NCBI GenBank assembly: GCA_002794775.1
Contig: NBAY01000057.1
Location: 186,001-250,000, forward strand
Origin: Porodaedalea pini
Lineage: Eukaryota; Basidiomycota; Agaricomycetes; Hymenochaetales; Hymenochaetaceae
Reading direction: 5' to 3'
Length of the DNA: 64,000 nucleotides
Shown: piece after piece, positions 11,761 through 23,578 of the stretch
Numbering within the stretch: the first letter of the stretch is position 1
Layout: each line of letters starts with the position of its first letter
Notes under the pieces: generated by a model
Told to the model about the DNA's origin: nothing
What the model saw: the letters and a program-made list of their open reading frames with translations, nothing else
Database searches by the model: none
Translations under genes and position numbers: made by a program

Positions 11761-12244
11761 AGACTCGACTCTGACACTTCTTGTAATCCACCTCCCGAAT
11801 CATCGTTAGCTATCTATAAATTACACGACGGTTTCCTACTAAATGACCATCGATAAATCTGAAGCAGCTAGGATCCACTCTGCTTTGCCTAACATATTTT
11901 CCTCGCCTGTATCCGTTAGTAGCTGAATGGTAAAAATCGAACACTGCAAGGTCGTGATTCTTTGGGTTGAAATGCTTGTGATTAATGAGTAATGAGCTGT
12001 CTGGGCAACAGGTAAAAACACTCACACATATCACCTTATCATGCTTCTCTTTAGGAAGGAAATGCATCACGACGCGATCAGGATGCCGCGAAAATAGTAC
12101 CACCATGTCTCCCTTCTCGGCTTCATACGTGACGGTTCTCATTTCTTGGCGTCCTCCCAATCAAAACGTGTTGGCGAACAAACGGCCATTTTTCAATCCT
12201 ACGTCCTGTAACCACTTCGGTATACGCGTAATTGATGAAGGTGG

Positions 12245-13127
12245 CTACATTGTCATTCGACTAGATTTCTCTGGACAATAGTCCCAGATGTCTCTTTTGT
12301 CTTCTACCATGAACTTTTGAAAAATATCAGGTTCGACAGTTGGTTCGGGGGCGAATCGCTCTTGTACTGGGCCGTATTGAGTCGAATCCCTTCGTCTGGG
12401 TTTCTCAGGATCTTTGAATTTGATACCCATTGAATCAAAATGTATCTCGAAGTGGAGTTAAAGTAGTTTAGAACGCTCACCAGCGCCAGTATTCTTTCTG
12501 GGGGGAGGCCTGTACATGTGTGAAGGGTCTATGTCGTATGAGAAGGTTGAATGATAATAGCAGTATAAAACTGCAGGAACAAGACATACTAACTTTGTGA
12601 AGCAGCTAGGACGGTTTTATGAACTTAGCCATAGTTTATAGTCTGCAGCAGAGTAAAACTCACATCTGCTCTGGCCATTCCAACTTTCCGAATTTTTTGC
12701 TGTCAGTATTTTCAGGGTGTCAACAAGGATTTACTACTAAATCCTGTCACTTACAGCTTTGGGACACTGTTGGATTATAATTGGACTGCGATAATAATTT
12801 GGATATTTTCTCTTAATATTATCATCTGTCAATCTCTCATAGGCAGCTTGAACCTATGTAGTCAGAAGAGTATTAGCACGTGTTGGTTGATTTAAGAGCT
12901 TATATCACCTCTGTAAAATGCTCTGCTGCTGTCGGATTATCCTTATTTCTGTCTGGATGGTACTTCAGGGCCTAGAGAAATATAGATGTATTAGCTCATG
13001 AGTCCCTTGCTTATCAAACAGTGTAGATAATGACCATTTTTTTATGGGCCTGCTTGATTTCTTCTTTAGAAGCATTTATTCCCAGATTCAACTCGTTAAG
13101 GTCCGTTTTAAAGGATGGCTCGGACAT
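12245..13127 (-). CDS. Small J-domain (DnaJ-like) protein, six exons (about 189 aa)
   Basis: Proposed minus-strand exons: 13127-13035, 12971-12909, 12853-12755, 12699-12664, 12592-12481 and 12411-12245. All junctions are in phase and the total is 570 nt. The first three exons give a J domain: DLNELNLGINASKEEIKQA (helix II region), then YHPDRN with the HPD motif that stimulates Hsp70 ATPase, then AAYERLTDD. After the J domain come a hydrophobic stretch (residues about 98-107) and a basic/acidic tail (KPRRRDSTQYGPVQERF). The AT-rich composition differs from neighbouring genes. The J domain is secure. The last two exons are less so; the acceptor for exon 5 (AAAG) is weak. The Hsp70 partner and compartment cannot be told from sequence. 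Confidence 0.58.
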
Positions 13128-13613
13128 GGCTTGCTTTCCTTGCCAGTTTATCTTGATTGCTCAGATAAGAATGCTATTGGAAGCACCTCCAATGCTTTTG
13201 TTCTGTACAGCATAAGTGCATGCCTTTATATCGCAAGGCATCCAGGTACAATGCTTGTTTAATCTATCTATTGGAGCTATATAAGCAAAATAAGATGTAA
13301 GGGCACAGTAGGGGATAGCAAATCAGTATGGAAATGGCGATATATGCTTTGCCTAAAAACAATTAAGTGGAGTTGAAATGTGCCTTATGGCAAAGTTGAG
13401 AACTGAGGAAACAATTGCCGGACATAGGAACTACCTCTGAGCAAAGGGGTTAATATGACATCTATTAAAATTGGACAGCTCGGGAAGCTACTTCTTTTGG
13501 AAATCTCCAGTTGCTCTAGAGTCCAGACCGAGGGAAAGCGTATATGCTTTGTTCTTGCCGTCTAGCTACCAGTAATCGCTGGACGCTGTTAGGGAGCGCG
13601 GTCCCGAAAGTCT

Positions 13614-14110
13614 CACAGGTGCGACCCTATTTGGTCTCTGCTTACATAATATAGTTTGCGCGATTCCGTTCTCTTTCACCACATTTTCATTGCTTCAGAC
13701 GTCCCTCGCTTGCACATGAGACCTACTTTGTGCATATAAATTGAGTCTAACCACTGTAAAAGGCCACGCAGAGGCATCAGACTGAGAAGACGACGACGGT
13801 TCTCACTCGGAGACCGTGAAGAAGCATTCAGAGCGAACGTGACTCTCAATCCTCAATCTCCCTTCACTGGCGGACCGGCCCCGTAGCTCCAATGCATCGT
13901 GGACGGCAGAAAGCAACAAGTGCCGAATCGCTTATGCAAAGTGTGTGATTTTTCTTCTCTTTCTATCTTGAAAACGATGGACACGTAAGGATATGTGTTT
14001 TATTTGCTCCGTGCTTTGCTGTCCGGAGAATGCATCCTACGTTCTGGCCTCTCAAGCTGAAGCTTGGAAGGAAGAATTCCTTTGCTTCCTCGCTTCGTGG
14101 CGTTTATATG
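13614..14110. repeat. Duplicated segment, copy 2 (partner at 10506-10990)
   Basis: It matches copy 1 in several ordered blocks and lies immediately upstream of the GH51 gene, so it may include part of that gene's upstream region. The unit probably spread by segmental duplication within this locus. Confidence 0.6.
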
Positions 14111-14378
14111 AGCAAAGCATACGCTGTACGGACTACCATGTCGCGGCAATTCGCAATAACGCATCACAAAGGCGCGCCCGGAGATCTGTACCGTGTACGA
14201 GCATATGCATCGCACACCCATGATCACAATCACGCGATTTTTTCTTCGCACAACCGAGAACTCGAACGCTTCTCCAACGTGAGCACATGTCCAGTGCTCA
14301 ATTTTTTCTACCACTTCTTTTGCAGACCTTAGATGCTATTGACAGTGACGTCGCGGACCGCTATTGCTCCAGTCCTTG

Positions 14379-14386
14379 CATAAATA
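14379..14386 (+). promoter_or_regulatory. Candidate TATA-like element of the GH51 gene
   Basis: CATAAATA lies about 65 bp before the GH51 start codon. The spacing is reasonable for a fungal promoter, but the motif is weak and unsupported by other data. Confidence 0.3.
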
Positions 14387-14450
14387 CGTCAGCTCCAGAT
14401 GATGGTCGCCTGTGTTGTTCGTCCTTCAAGACGCTTACTCGGACGAAGCA

Positions 14451-17400
14451 ATGCATCTACTCTCCCTTTGCCTGTTCTGTGGCTTCATCAGTGCAGTTCG
14501 TGCAGTGAACTTCACTGTCGTGGTCAATGGCACGGCCAGCCATCCTGTTCCAGACACGCTGTGTGAGTAGAGCCTAGTATGTTTGTTGATTCAGACGATG
14601 ACAGGATTTTATGCTAGTTGGGCTGATGTTCGAAGTAAGAGCGTCTATGTCTCCTTGACCCATCGCAGGCGCTAATTTCACTGATGGCACGTATGAAAAG
14701 GACATAAGTGTGGGTAGACTCTATAGGGGAGATCTTTCATCATTATTTATCACTTACGAGTTCTTTCGTAGCATGTAAGAGCCAAGTTTAGTACGAGGCG
14801 GATCGAGACTGACTGACGTGGGAATTAGAGTGGCGACGGAGGACTTTACGCAGAACGTGAGCTAACTTTAATCTGTCGTGCAGAAGTCGCGCTGACGTAG
14901 ACAATATTAATCAGTTCTTCAGAACCGAGCGTTCCAGCAGGTTACTCCGGGTATGCAAATTCCGGGAAAGAAAGCATCCTTTTCGGGCTCAGGCATTTCA
15001 TTCTCAAGGAACATCGGATGCCCTCGCCGCTTGGTCCGCAGTCAATGGTGCACAAGTTGACGTTGTCAACTCGACAGCACCGCTCTCGTCCGCCCTTCCG
15101 AATTCGCTTCAAGTGCAGATCCCGTCGAACAGTTCCGGCCCTGTCGGAGTCGCAAACTCGGGTTACTTCGGCAAGTGCTGTGAACTTTAATTTCACACCC
15201 GTGATGAGCTTCTCCTTATCCGATAGGAATCAACGTCAATCAAACATGGACTTACAATGCATCCGTCAATTTCAAGTTTGCGGAAGGCTCGAACTTCAGC
15301 GGCAGCCTTACAGCATCGCTCGTTGCACTTGATGGCACCGTGCTCGCCTCCTCTTCTCAGAACGTTTCCGGAGCCACTGCAACGAACTGGACGGAGTTCT
15401 TCGTGACACTCGAGCCGACATCGAGTGGCCCAAACACGAACAACTCCTTTACCGTTACGGTGGACGGAATATCCGCTGCTGGAGAAATCATTTTCTTCTC
15501 GCTGTTCTCTCTTTTCCCGCCTACGTACAAGAACAGGGCGAATGGGATGCGAGTGGATATTGCTCAGGTTGGTCGTTCGCATCCTCTGACAAGATATTAA
15601 AACGTCCCCTCGCGTTGGTTAGACTCTTGCGGATCTGAAACCGGCGTTCTTCCGCTTCCCAGGAGGCAACAACCTCGTAAGTACAGCGGTCCTCTTTTTG
15701 ATCTATTGTTGATGATTGTTTACAGGAAGTACGTTTCTTGAAGGACCGGATTTAAGTTCAAGAGTAAACCTTCTTGATAGGGGCAAACCATTGGGGGCCG
15801 ATGGATTTGGAATAACACTGTTGGACCGCTCGTCGGCCGTCCTGGCCGTCTGGGTGACTGGGGCTACGTCAATACTGAGTGAGTACTTATTGGAAATGCA
15901 TTCCTACGTTCTCCTGGCAGGGACTAATGCGACGTTCATCGCCAAAGTGGACTTGGTCTGAAGGAGTATCTCGATTTCATCGAGGATGAAGGCATGCAGT
16001 CCATCATGGCAGTCTGGGCTGGTCTGTCTTCTCGAACTGTTTACTTTGCGAAATGCATTCCTGACTATCCGGTTTCCAGGCTATTCATTTGGAGGAACGG
16101 TTGCTGAGGCCGACCTTGCGCCATACATACAAGCCGCCATTGATCAGGTCAGTGGAGAAGAGAGCGACTGCCGTTTAAATTCGTGCTAACAAGTATAACG
16201 GATTCAGATTAACTTCGCCGTCGGCGATCCTTCGGAGAGTGACGCAGGTATGCATGACCGAGGTAACACCGAAGGGACCAATCCTGACGTACAATCCAAA
16301 GCTGCTCTTCGTGCTTCTCTCGGTCATCCTGATCCTTACCCGTTGAAGTGGGTCGAGATCGGAAATGAAGATTTCGTCGCCGCCGACACCTACCTCGCCT
16401 ATCGTTGGCCGGATTTCGTCGGAAACCTGAGTGCTGCGTTCCCTGACATTCGTACGTGCAACGCGCAAGGCCATAAGGCATCCGAGAGACCACTAACACG
16501 ATTCGTGTTTGTAGAGTTCCTTGCAACGACCGATGCGTTTGACCCCGTTTTGACGCCGAATCCGCAATTATACGATGTGCACGTCTACCAAACTCCTAGT
16601 GCGTCTGTATTTGCTTCTAATCACGATATGACACTAACGGAGATACAGCTTGGTTCTACCAGAACGCGTTCTACTATGATGACTTTGAGGTATGCAGCTC
16701 GACGCTGGACTTATCACGCGGTGCTAAATATCTCATGTAGCGCAATGGGACGAAATACTTCGAGGTGAAGTGCACTGTAGGTATTGTTCTGTGTTTGACT
16801 GTTGACTCCGAATTTGTTCCTTGCAGGGAGAGTATGCATCCGTGTCAACCAACGCGAACGATATCTTTGGCACACCCGCCGATGGTCGCTTCACCTTCCC
16901 AGTCATGTCAGGTGCGTTTTGAGCAGTCGATGGGGTACTTAGGGTGCATATCTGACGGCTTGGTGTACCACGTCTAACAGGTTCTGCTGGAGAGGCTGCG
17001 TTCATGACGGGCCTTGAGCGGAACTCCGATATCGTTTTCGCAGCGTCGTATGCGCCTCTTCTTCAAGTAAGTCGCTATCTTCGTCTTTACATTGTTTTGT
17101 ACGTTCAAGGCTCATGCTGTTTTGATGTGTTTAGAGCGTGGATTTCTTCCAGTGGGTGAGTAACCATGATTTGTTACGCGTAGCTCACTGCTAAACTGCT
17201 ACTGTAGACTCCGAACCTGATCAGCTTCGAGTATGCTCACTTTAAGGATAAGTTTTTTATTGTTACATTTCTGACGCCGGTTTCTCTGCAGCGCTGGCAA
17301 TGTCTATCGTTCTACTAGCTACTTCGTCCAACAGGTATGATCATCGTCTACATACTGAGCGGCCTGAACATACGTTGACGGCGCAATCTGTAGCTTTTTA

Positions 17401-17732
17401 GTCTATCTAAGGGCACCGAATACCTTCCGAGCACGTTGCCCGAACGCGACAGTACAGTTCAATGGAGCGTCACGCGCGACACGAACAACTCGGCCGTCTT
17501 CATTAAGGTCGCGAACGCCGGCGCGGATGCGTCGGATGTCGCTTTCTCTCTTCCTTTCGACGTTGCATCTCAGGGCACGTTGACGGTGCTTACGGGCGGC
17601 GTGAATGACAGCAACACGCCCTCATCACCTGAAACCGTTGTCCCGCAGACTTCGGACTTCGATGCGAGTGATAGCTTTGTGCTTACTGTGCCGGCCTTCA
17701 GCCTCAGCGTCCTCAAGTTCACGACGCAGTAG
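14451..17732 (+). CDS. Secreted GH51 alpha-L-arabinofuranosidase, 24 exons (646 aa)
   Basis: Exons: 14451-14562, 14618-14634, 14701-14709, 14772-14774, 14829-14856, 14915-14950, 15009-15170, 15227-15567, 15623-15676, 15726-15728, 15781-15878, 15948-16021, 16080-16147, 16208-16247, 16302-16451, 16515-16598, 16649-16689, 16741-16764, 16827-16911, 16981-17066, 17135-17155, 17208-17230, 17292-17334, 17394-17732. The sum is 1941 nt and every junction is in phase. Residues 1-18 form a signal peptide. Family blocks in order: [55 protein letters not shown] (acid/base Glu371) and GEYAS (nucleophile Glu450). The enzyme releases arabinose from arabinoxylan and arabinan outside the cell. Two 3-nt exons supply a conserved His and Glu. 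The intron at 15171 starts with GC. Length is normal for fungal GH51. Confidence 0.93.
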
Positions 17733-18146
17733 GCGTTGCTATGGTAGTGTGGGAAGTTATGTTATGATGCTGAAAGGACACTTGTAAAATGATGGTGACC
17801 TGTTATGTCCATTCGGTCATCGACTTGTGCTTTGTATAGTCCTAAATGGAACTTTGTTTTTATGCATATGTGGTCGAATGCGTGACCTTGCTATCTTGCT
17901 ATCCTTCAAGTCATGAAACGTCGCTGCATCGCTTTCTTTCTGTGATCTCACCAAAGGTACGATCTCGAAGCTACCCTATGGATTTGTTCCATCGGATGGT
18001 TTAAAAACTATTCCCGAAGTAACTGACTCTCATGCTGTTTTTAAGACGGAGATCCAAATTGACGCGTCGCGCTTGGTGAGGTGGTCTCGTGACTGACTCT
18101 GAGATCGACTTGCGCAAAAGTTGTGCTTTTCTAGTTTCCGTCGACG

Positions 18147-19853
18147 ATGGACTCCGACGGTGCTGACCCTCTCCCGCTCTCAGAGCGCATTATTCCACCA
18201 CTCTCTAACACTTCAGCGCCGCGCGACCGTGAGCCTGACGCGGCGGACATCGAGAAACTGAGAAAATGGCAAGAGGCACGCATTGAACGCAAACTTCGCG
18301 GCGAATATGAATCTGTTCTCCTCCGGATTGGGGACCTCGTGCGCATCCATTCTCTTTTTTGGTGAGAGAAATGCTGATGTCTCTGCAGATCAAAGACAAC
18401 CTAGAAACACCCATGCGTATAGCGTCGGTGCGTGTTGAAGGCGCCGAGAAGACGCGACCATCTTTCCTGGACTGGCTCATCGAGCCGCACCTCGCTTCGG
18501 CTGCGACGGACGACTCAAAGCTTGGCGACGTTCTTCAATCAACAAAACGGATAACCAACAGGTTGCTCGAAACAGATGTCTTTTCCACCATCCTCCCGCT
18601 CCTCCAAGGATCCAGAGACATCCTTGCGCGCCCCGGCGACTTGGACCTCGTTCTGCAGACACGTCCGAAGGGCAGGTATTTCCTCAAAACGGCCACAGAG
18701 ATCGGAGACCAGGAAGGCTCGGTCAGCGTGCAAGCGCGTGTTCGGAATGCGTTTGGCGGCGCAGAGACTGTCGACGCGACGCTTTCATCCGGTTTGCGTA
18801 CGCGCCTCGCTGGTCATATTGGGCTCTCAGCCCCGCTCACTTCTAATCTGCGCACTCGCGGCGAACTGTCGGTCTTCGGTCTCGAGAAAGATTTGACCGC
18901 ATACGCAAGTTGTGTTGAGGGGATCCGCGGCATACGCGCCGCCATTAAAGTGAGCTAGGTCAGCTTTTGTCTAGATCGAATTAAACATTGAAGCTAATTA
19001 CTTCTTAGACCGTGAGCAGGCGTACGACGAGCGAGTTTGCATACGAAGCTACGCTGCGACATATACATGCCCTGACAGAATCGGCCTCACTGAGCACTCG
19101 CGAGGCTGCAGGCCATTCCGTCAAGTCGGCTTTGTCCCATAGCTGGTCTTATGAGTCGCGCGATGACAGAGCCGTACCCTCACGCGGAGGATATCTTCGC
19201 GTACACAACGTGAGCCACATCGTATGCTTGTATGAAGAAGGTTATAACTGTTAATTCTCGTTAAGGAACTCGCCGGCTTCGGCGGAGATGCTGCGTTCAT
19301 CAAATCACACGCCGCCTTCCAGATCGCGCGGAAGCTCTTCGCGGGCTCGTCAATATCGTTTTCAGGACGAGCAGGGTGTCTGTACGGACTGGGCGGCGCC
19401 GCGCCACGGTTCAACGACCGTTTCCAGCTTGGCGGGCCGCTCGACGTGCGCATGTTCAAGCAGAACGGGCTGGGTCCCCGGGACGGCGCGCACGCGCTCG
19501 GCGGGGACGTCTTCTGGGCTGCGGGCGTCAGCGTCATGTCGGATCTCCCGCGAAGGCCACAATGGCCCGTCAAGACGCATTTCTTCGTCAACGCGGGTCG
19601 GCTCGATGCGCTCAACAGAGGTAAGGCGCCTTCACTTAAGCTGACGATTCTTACTAATTAATATACAGATCGCCCGCTCACTGACAGTGTTCGTGACTGC
19701 GTCTCGCGGCCCTGTATATCCGCTGGCGTAGGACTGCTCTACCGTCTCGATCCCGTCCGCGTCGAGCTTAATTTCGGCGTCCCTCTTGTTGCTAATAAGA
19801 ACGATGCCCATAGGCGCGGCTTCCAGATCGGTATCGGCCTTGATTTCTTATAG
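18147..19853 (+). CDS. SAM50: SAM50/TOB55-like mitochondrial outer-membrane beta-barrel assembly protein (497 aa)
   Basis: Five exons: 18147-18338, 18389-18949, 19009-19209, 19266-19620, 19669-19853, all junctions in phase, 1494 nt in total. The protein is the core of the SAM complex, an Omp85-family barrel that inserts beta-barrel proteins into the mitochondrial outer membrane. An acidic N-terminal helix region (ARIERKLRGEYES) and a single POTRA-like segment (MRIASVRVEGAEKT) precede a D15-type barrel from about residue 160. The barrel contains FQIARKLFAG, the LGGP turn (RFQLGGPLDVR) and a C-terminal beta-signal ending QIGIGLDFL. The length fits fungal SAM50. The gene converges on the dehydrogenase gene at 20247. 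Confidence 0.88.
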
Positions 19854-20246
19854 GTATATCTACTTATAATATAGAACGTATTCTTACAAGATAATCAATA
19901 TACAACACCCTTTCACACTTTTCATCACAAGACACTGGTTTCTTCCGCACGGAGTCTGGAACGGATTATCTACTAACCACCGGCGAAGGCCATGCAAAGC
20001 TTGACGCATTTGTTTTATATCGAGCTTATACGCGACTTCGATTCTAGGATGAACGCCTTACTGCGCCTTTATGCTCGGCTGTATCCTCACTCATCCCGCC
20101 AAATAAACAATAATGGACGGTCCAAGCCGTACTACGATTATGAACAAATGAACGTGTAAAGTTCGGGTATGAGTGTAAAATATCCGTCAGACGGAAAGAG
20201 AATTCATAAGTTAAGTTACGAGGGCTCTGGACATCATAGCCCGAAA
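19854..20246. other. Intergenic, between convergent 3' ends
   Basis: This AT-rich spacer separates the stop codons of the SAM50 gene (plus) and the dehydrogenase gene (minus). It probably holds both 3' untranslated regions. No other feature was seen. Confidence 0.5.
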
Positions 20247-21821
20247 TCAGGCAGCCCGGTGCACTCCGCTCACGACCTGCAAGTCAAGATCTAAGCCGAC
20301 ATTCTTCGGCTGCGGGGACGAGCGCTTCGGACGCCGAAGTCCAGTCCAGCCCAGTCCAATTCCGCCGCCAGAGCGCTGGCGTGCCTCCTCTGTGCGCCCA
20401 CCGCGTTCAAACGCATCGACGAGTGCACACACACCTTGCAGCGTAGTCCACTGTGGCGTGTACCCGAGCTCGCGGCGCGCGCGCGAGTCGTCGAAGAGCA
20501 TGTGCACCATCACGAGTGCGAAAAGCGAGGGCTGCAGGTTGAGGACCTCCGTCGGCAGGCGCGGGACGAGGTGAGCGAGCGGGCGGAGGAGCAGCGGGAG
20601 GTGGAGGAGGAAGTGGCGGGTGAGGTAGAGTGCTTCGATTAGGTGGGAGAATGCGAGCATGAGCGTTGGGGAGAGGGAGGGGAAAGTGACGCGCCCGCCT
20701 GTGAGCACGGAGAGTGCGCGGTAGACATCGCCATACGACGGCGGTGGGCCGGCATCAGAGACGCAGTACGCTTGGCCGCCGACGTCGTTGCCAATGTTTT
20801 GAGGGGAGAGCAGCCGCTGCTCGTAGCAGAGGTGCGCTAGCGACGCGTTCTCGACGTACACGAAGTTCTGCACGACGGACGAGATCCACGTTGGGTTGAC
20901 CTCGCGTACGAGAGCTGCTCCGCACAGCACATCACCTCCGGGCCCAAACACTCCGTTTCCTGGCCGGATACAGCCTGTACGAAGGACCTTGCCTCCACTA
21001 GAGGGGAGTCTGTCTGCGCCGCGCACGAGCGCTTCGCCAAGTCGCTTCGTGTACGCGTAGTTCGAGAAGAATTGCTCATGCCGTTCTGGAAGACGTCCGT
21101 CGTCGTCGTCGATGACCTGCACAAAGTCGGACGGCGCGTCCTGCCAGGGCCAGAGCCAGAAACGGGACCGACGAAGACATACGGAGCCAGAAGACGTCGC
21201 GACGAGCACTGACGCACCTACAGCACGGGCTGCATCGAGGATGTGCTGTGTTCCCCTGACGTTGACAGCGGCAGACAGCGGGACGAGCGACCATATGCGC
21301 TCGTAGAATCGGATGGTTGCAGCAGTGTGGAAAACCGTGATCTCATCTGACCTATCTGATTCGCCCTCATTTACCCCAGAGTCGTCTGGCCAGGGAGCGA
21401 CGAATGCCTCATGGACGGCGCGCTCATCAGAGACGTCGCAGATGCGAAAATCGACGCGTGAGGCGCGCCCGGTGGTGAGATCGAGACGCGTCGGGGCGCG
21501 TATATCGAGCACGCGGATGCGCCGCGGGTCCTCGCCTCGCAGCAGGAGATGCGAGACTATCCAGCCGCCGAGAAAGCCCGCGCCGCCAACAACAACGTAC
21601 CTGCGGCCTGTGCGCGGAGGAAGGACAGTGCGCACATTGATGGGATGAACTTGAGTACGCGTATACTCGGCCTTGATCTCCTCGTCAGACCACCGGCGCG
21701 GGGACGCCTTCACCACGGCGGGCGGGATGGCGCGAAGGCGGTGGTCATTCAGCTGCACATAAATGAGCGCGACACAGACGGCGGCCGAGCTGGCGAGCAC
21801 GACGAGCAGGGACACGGCCAT
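20247..21821 (-). CDS. 3-beta-hydroxysteroid dehydrogenase-like extended SDR, membrane-anchored (524 aa)
   Basis: Single-exon minus-strand gene. Residues 2-24 are a hydrophobic anchor (SLLVVLASSAAVCVALIYV). A Rossmann fold follows, with the NAD(P)-binding motif VVVGGAGFLGG (about residues 76-86), an acidic residue ending beta-2 (VLDIRAP) and the active-site Tyr-x-x-x-Lys (Y255 and K259 in NYAYTKR). RPGNGVFGPGGD is the typical motif after it. The C-terminal half has a second hydrophobic region. The family oxidises 3-beta-hydroxyl groups of sterols or related substrates, and C-4 sterol decarboxylases are relatives. The actual substrate is not predictable here. The length is greater than in ERG26-type enzymes. 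Confidence 0.8.
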   Translation of the reverse strand: MAVSLLVVLASSAAVCVALIYVQLNDHRLRAIPPAVVKASPRRWSDEEIKAEYTRTQVHPINVRTVLPPRTGRRYVVVGGAGFLGGWIVSHLLLRGEDPRRIRVLDIRAPTRLDLTTGRASRVDFRICDVSDERAVHEAFVAPWPDDSGVNEGESDRSDEITVFHTAATIRFYERIWSLVPLSAAVNVRGTQHILDAARAVGASVLVATSSGSVCLRRSRFWLWPWQDAPSDFVQVIDDDDGRLPERHEQFFSNYAYTKRLGEALVRGADRLPSSGGKVLRTGCIRPGNGVFGPGGDVLCGAALVREVNPTWISSVVQNFVYVENASLAHLCYEQRLLSPQNIGNDVGGQAYCVSDAGPPPSYGDVYRALSVLTGGRVTFPSLSPTLMLAFSHLIEALYLTRHFLLHLPLLLRPLAHLVPRLPTEVLNLQPSLFALVMVHMLFDDSRARRELGYTPQWTTLQGVCALVDAFERGGRTEEARQRSGGGIGLGWTGLRRPKRSSPQPKNVGLDLDLQVVSGVHRAA

Positions 21822-22093
21822 CGACCTAGTGATGGTCGTTACTCATCATAGCGTAAAACATTTTAGAAAATCAGCATGATCCAAATGCTACCGAATCCCG
21901 ATTACTTCCTTCTCGCACGCACAGCACTCGGCTAATAAGTACGAATAAAATACTGTAGTCAACGTTTCCAAGTGAAGTAAAGCAAGAAAGCAGATATAGC
22001 ATTATGAAAACGACGGGGATCTTGCCATCAACCGCCAGTAAAGATACATTGCACTAAGAGAAAAGAGTCAGAGTGACGCGGGCTAGATCAAAC

Positions 22094-23578
22094 TTATAAA
22101 GGCGGGGGAGGCGGAGCAGGCTCGCCCGCCGGAGGTGGTGGTGGCGCCCCGCCCGGAGGCGCAGGAGACGCACTCGATGCCCCGGGCGCAGCTGCGCCAT
22201 ATCCCGCCTGTCCGTAATACTGCGCGTATTGCTGCGCCTGCCATTCCTTGAATTGGGGGGACGTGACATCATAGCCATATGCCGCCCTGCATCGATCATT
22301 AGAGGTGGTTTCACCTATTAGTATGGAAGAGAAACTCACCAGTACTGCGCGTATGCGTCCTGGTCTGTCGCAGACGGCGCACCACCGATTGCGGCGCCAC
22401 CTGGCGGTGGTGGCTGCTGCGATCCGTCAGGAGCTGGAGGGGGTGCGCCAGGAGGTGGTGGAGGTGCTTCCCCAGGCGGTGGTGGTGGCGCAGGCGCAGA
22501 GGGAGGCTGGGGTGCATATCCCTAATTGCAAGTAAGCGAACAGCAAAAACGTACACGACATAGTGTAACTCCGTAATAAAGTATACATACAGCATAAGAT
22601 GCACTATACGCAGCATACGCTTGTTGCGCCTGATGCAGCTCCATCTGCTGCTGCTGTGAGGCGACTTTGGCCTTGGCATGTTCTGCTCGCACTACCTCGA
22701 GAAGGTCCTCTGTCAGCACTTTTGCGCGCGCAACTTGACCTTCATCAGGTCCACTATAAACGCAGACAGATCAGAAACAATGGATCATAGGAGGAGGACG
22801 AGACGTACGTGATGTGAATGTGCATTGGCTCGTCAGATTCACGACCCGTCTCTGAGTCGATGAAGCCAGATCCGATACCCTTTATCTGTACGCGCGTCTG
22901 TGTCTCCTGCTGGATATACTTGACGAACATGCCTGAAGGCCCGACAACTTTGGCGCGCACGTTGAAGTTTCGTAATGTTTCGAGTCCAACGTTGAGTTTT
23001 TCCTCCGGCCATTTTCTCTACAATATGTCATCAACATACAGAGAGTCAATTAAAAGAAATTAAAAATAAACTCTACTTACACGTTCTCTCCGCATGTCCT
23101 TTTTGTCCTCAACAAGGGAGCCCATGTCAAGAGCGATGAGCTCATTGACCTTCGTGATAGCTGAATCCAGCATCGGCTGCGAGCTCGCAGATATGTGAAG
23201 ATACAGAGGGGGGTCTTTCTCGGACGCTTTCGAGCGGTCAGGGTACCATACGCCCTTCGTGGTGACACTCGCGCCCGTCTCCGCGTTGATCTGTTCCTGC
23301 GTCGAGCCTTTTGTGAGGAGATATCGGTTTCGGATGTCGTTGATGTCGATGTCGTGCGTGAACGCGCCGTCGTGCGGGTCCTTTGGTCCCAGCATCGTGC
23401 CAGAGCTCGCACCGCCAACTGGACTGCCCGCGAATTGCGCTGCAATCTTCGCCGCTATGGCTGCCGCTGCCGCTGCCGCCTCGCTCGCGGTTTTTCCGTC
23501 ATCTGCTCGTTGTGCTTTTGTGGAAGGGGCACCGTCGTCGTCTGGCCCTGCTTGATCCCATTTGCGCTTGGACGACAT
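22094..23578 (-). CDS. KHDC4/BLOM7-like KH-domain RNA-binding protein, five exons (414 aa)
   Basis: Minus-strand exons: 23578-23081, 23017-22809, 22753-22591, 22521-22340, 22286-22094; junctions in phase, 1245 nt. The N-terminus starts MSSKRKWDQ and has an Ala-rich helix. The first KH-like unit (DINDIRNRYLLTKGSTQEQI, then GASVTTKGVWYPD and PPLYLHISA) matches the KHDC4 type. The second is a classical KH domain (VVGPSGMFVKYIQQETQTRVQIKG). The tail is Gln-rich, then Pro-rich (PPPPPGEAPPPPPG, ending APPPPPL). KHDC4 relatives bind pre-mRNA and act in splice-site choice in the nucleus; this role is inferred from family. The start is the first ATG in frame, giving the family's usual MS(S)KRKWD opening. 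Confidence 0.85.

Noticed and set aside
11810..12160. Minus-strand frame (KGDMVVLFSRHPDRVVMHFLP) downstream of the J-domain gene, considered as extra exons or a phosphatase fragment
   Set aside because: No consistent splice junction joins it to the J-domain exons, and the resemblance to a PP2C-type block is too short to rely on.
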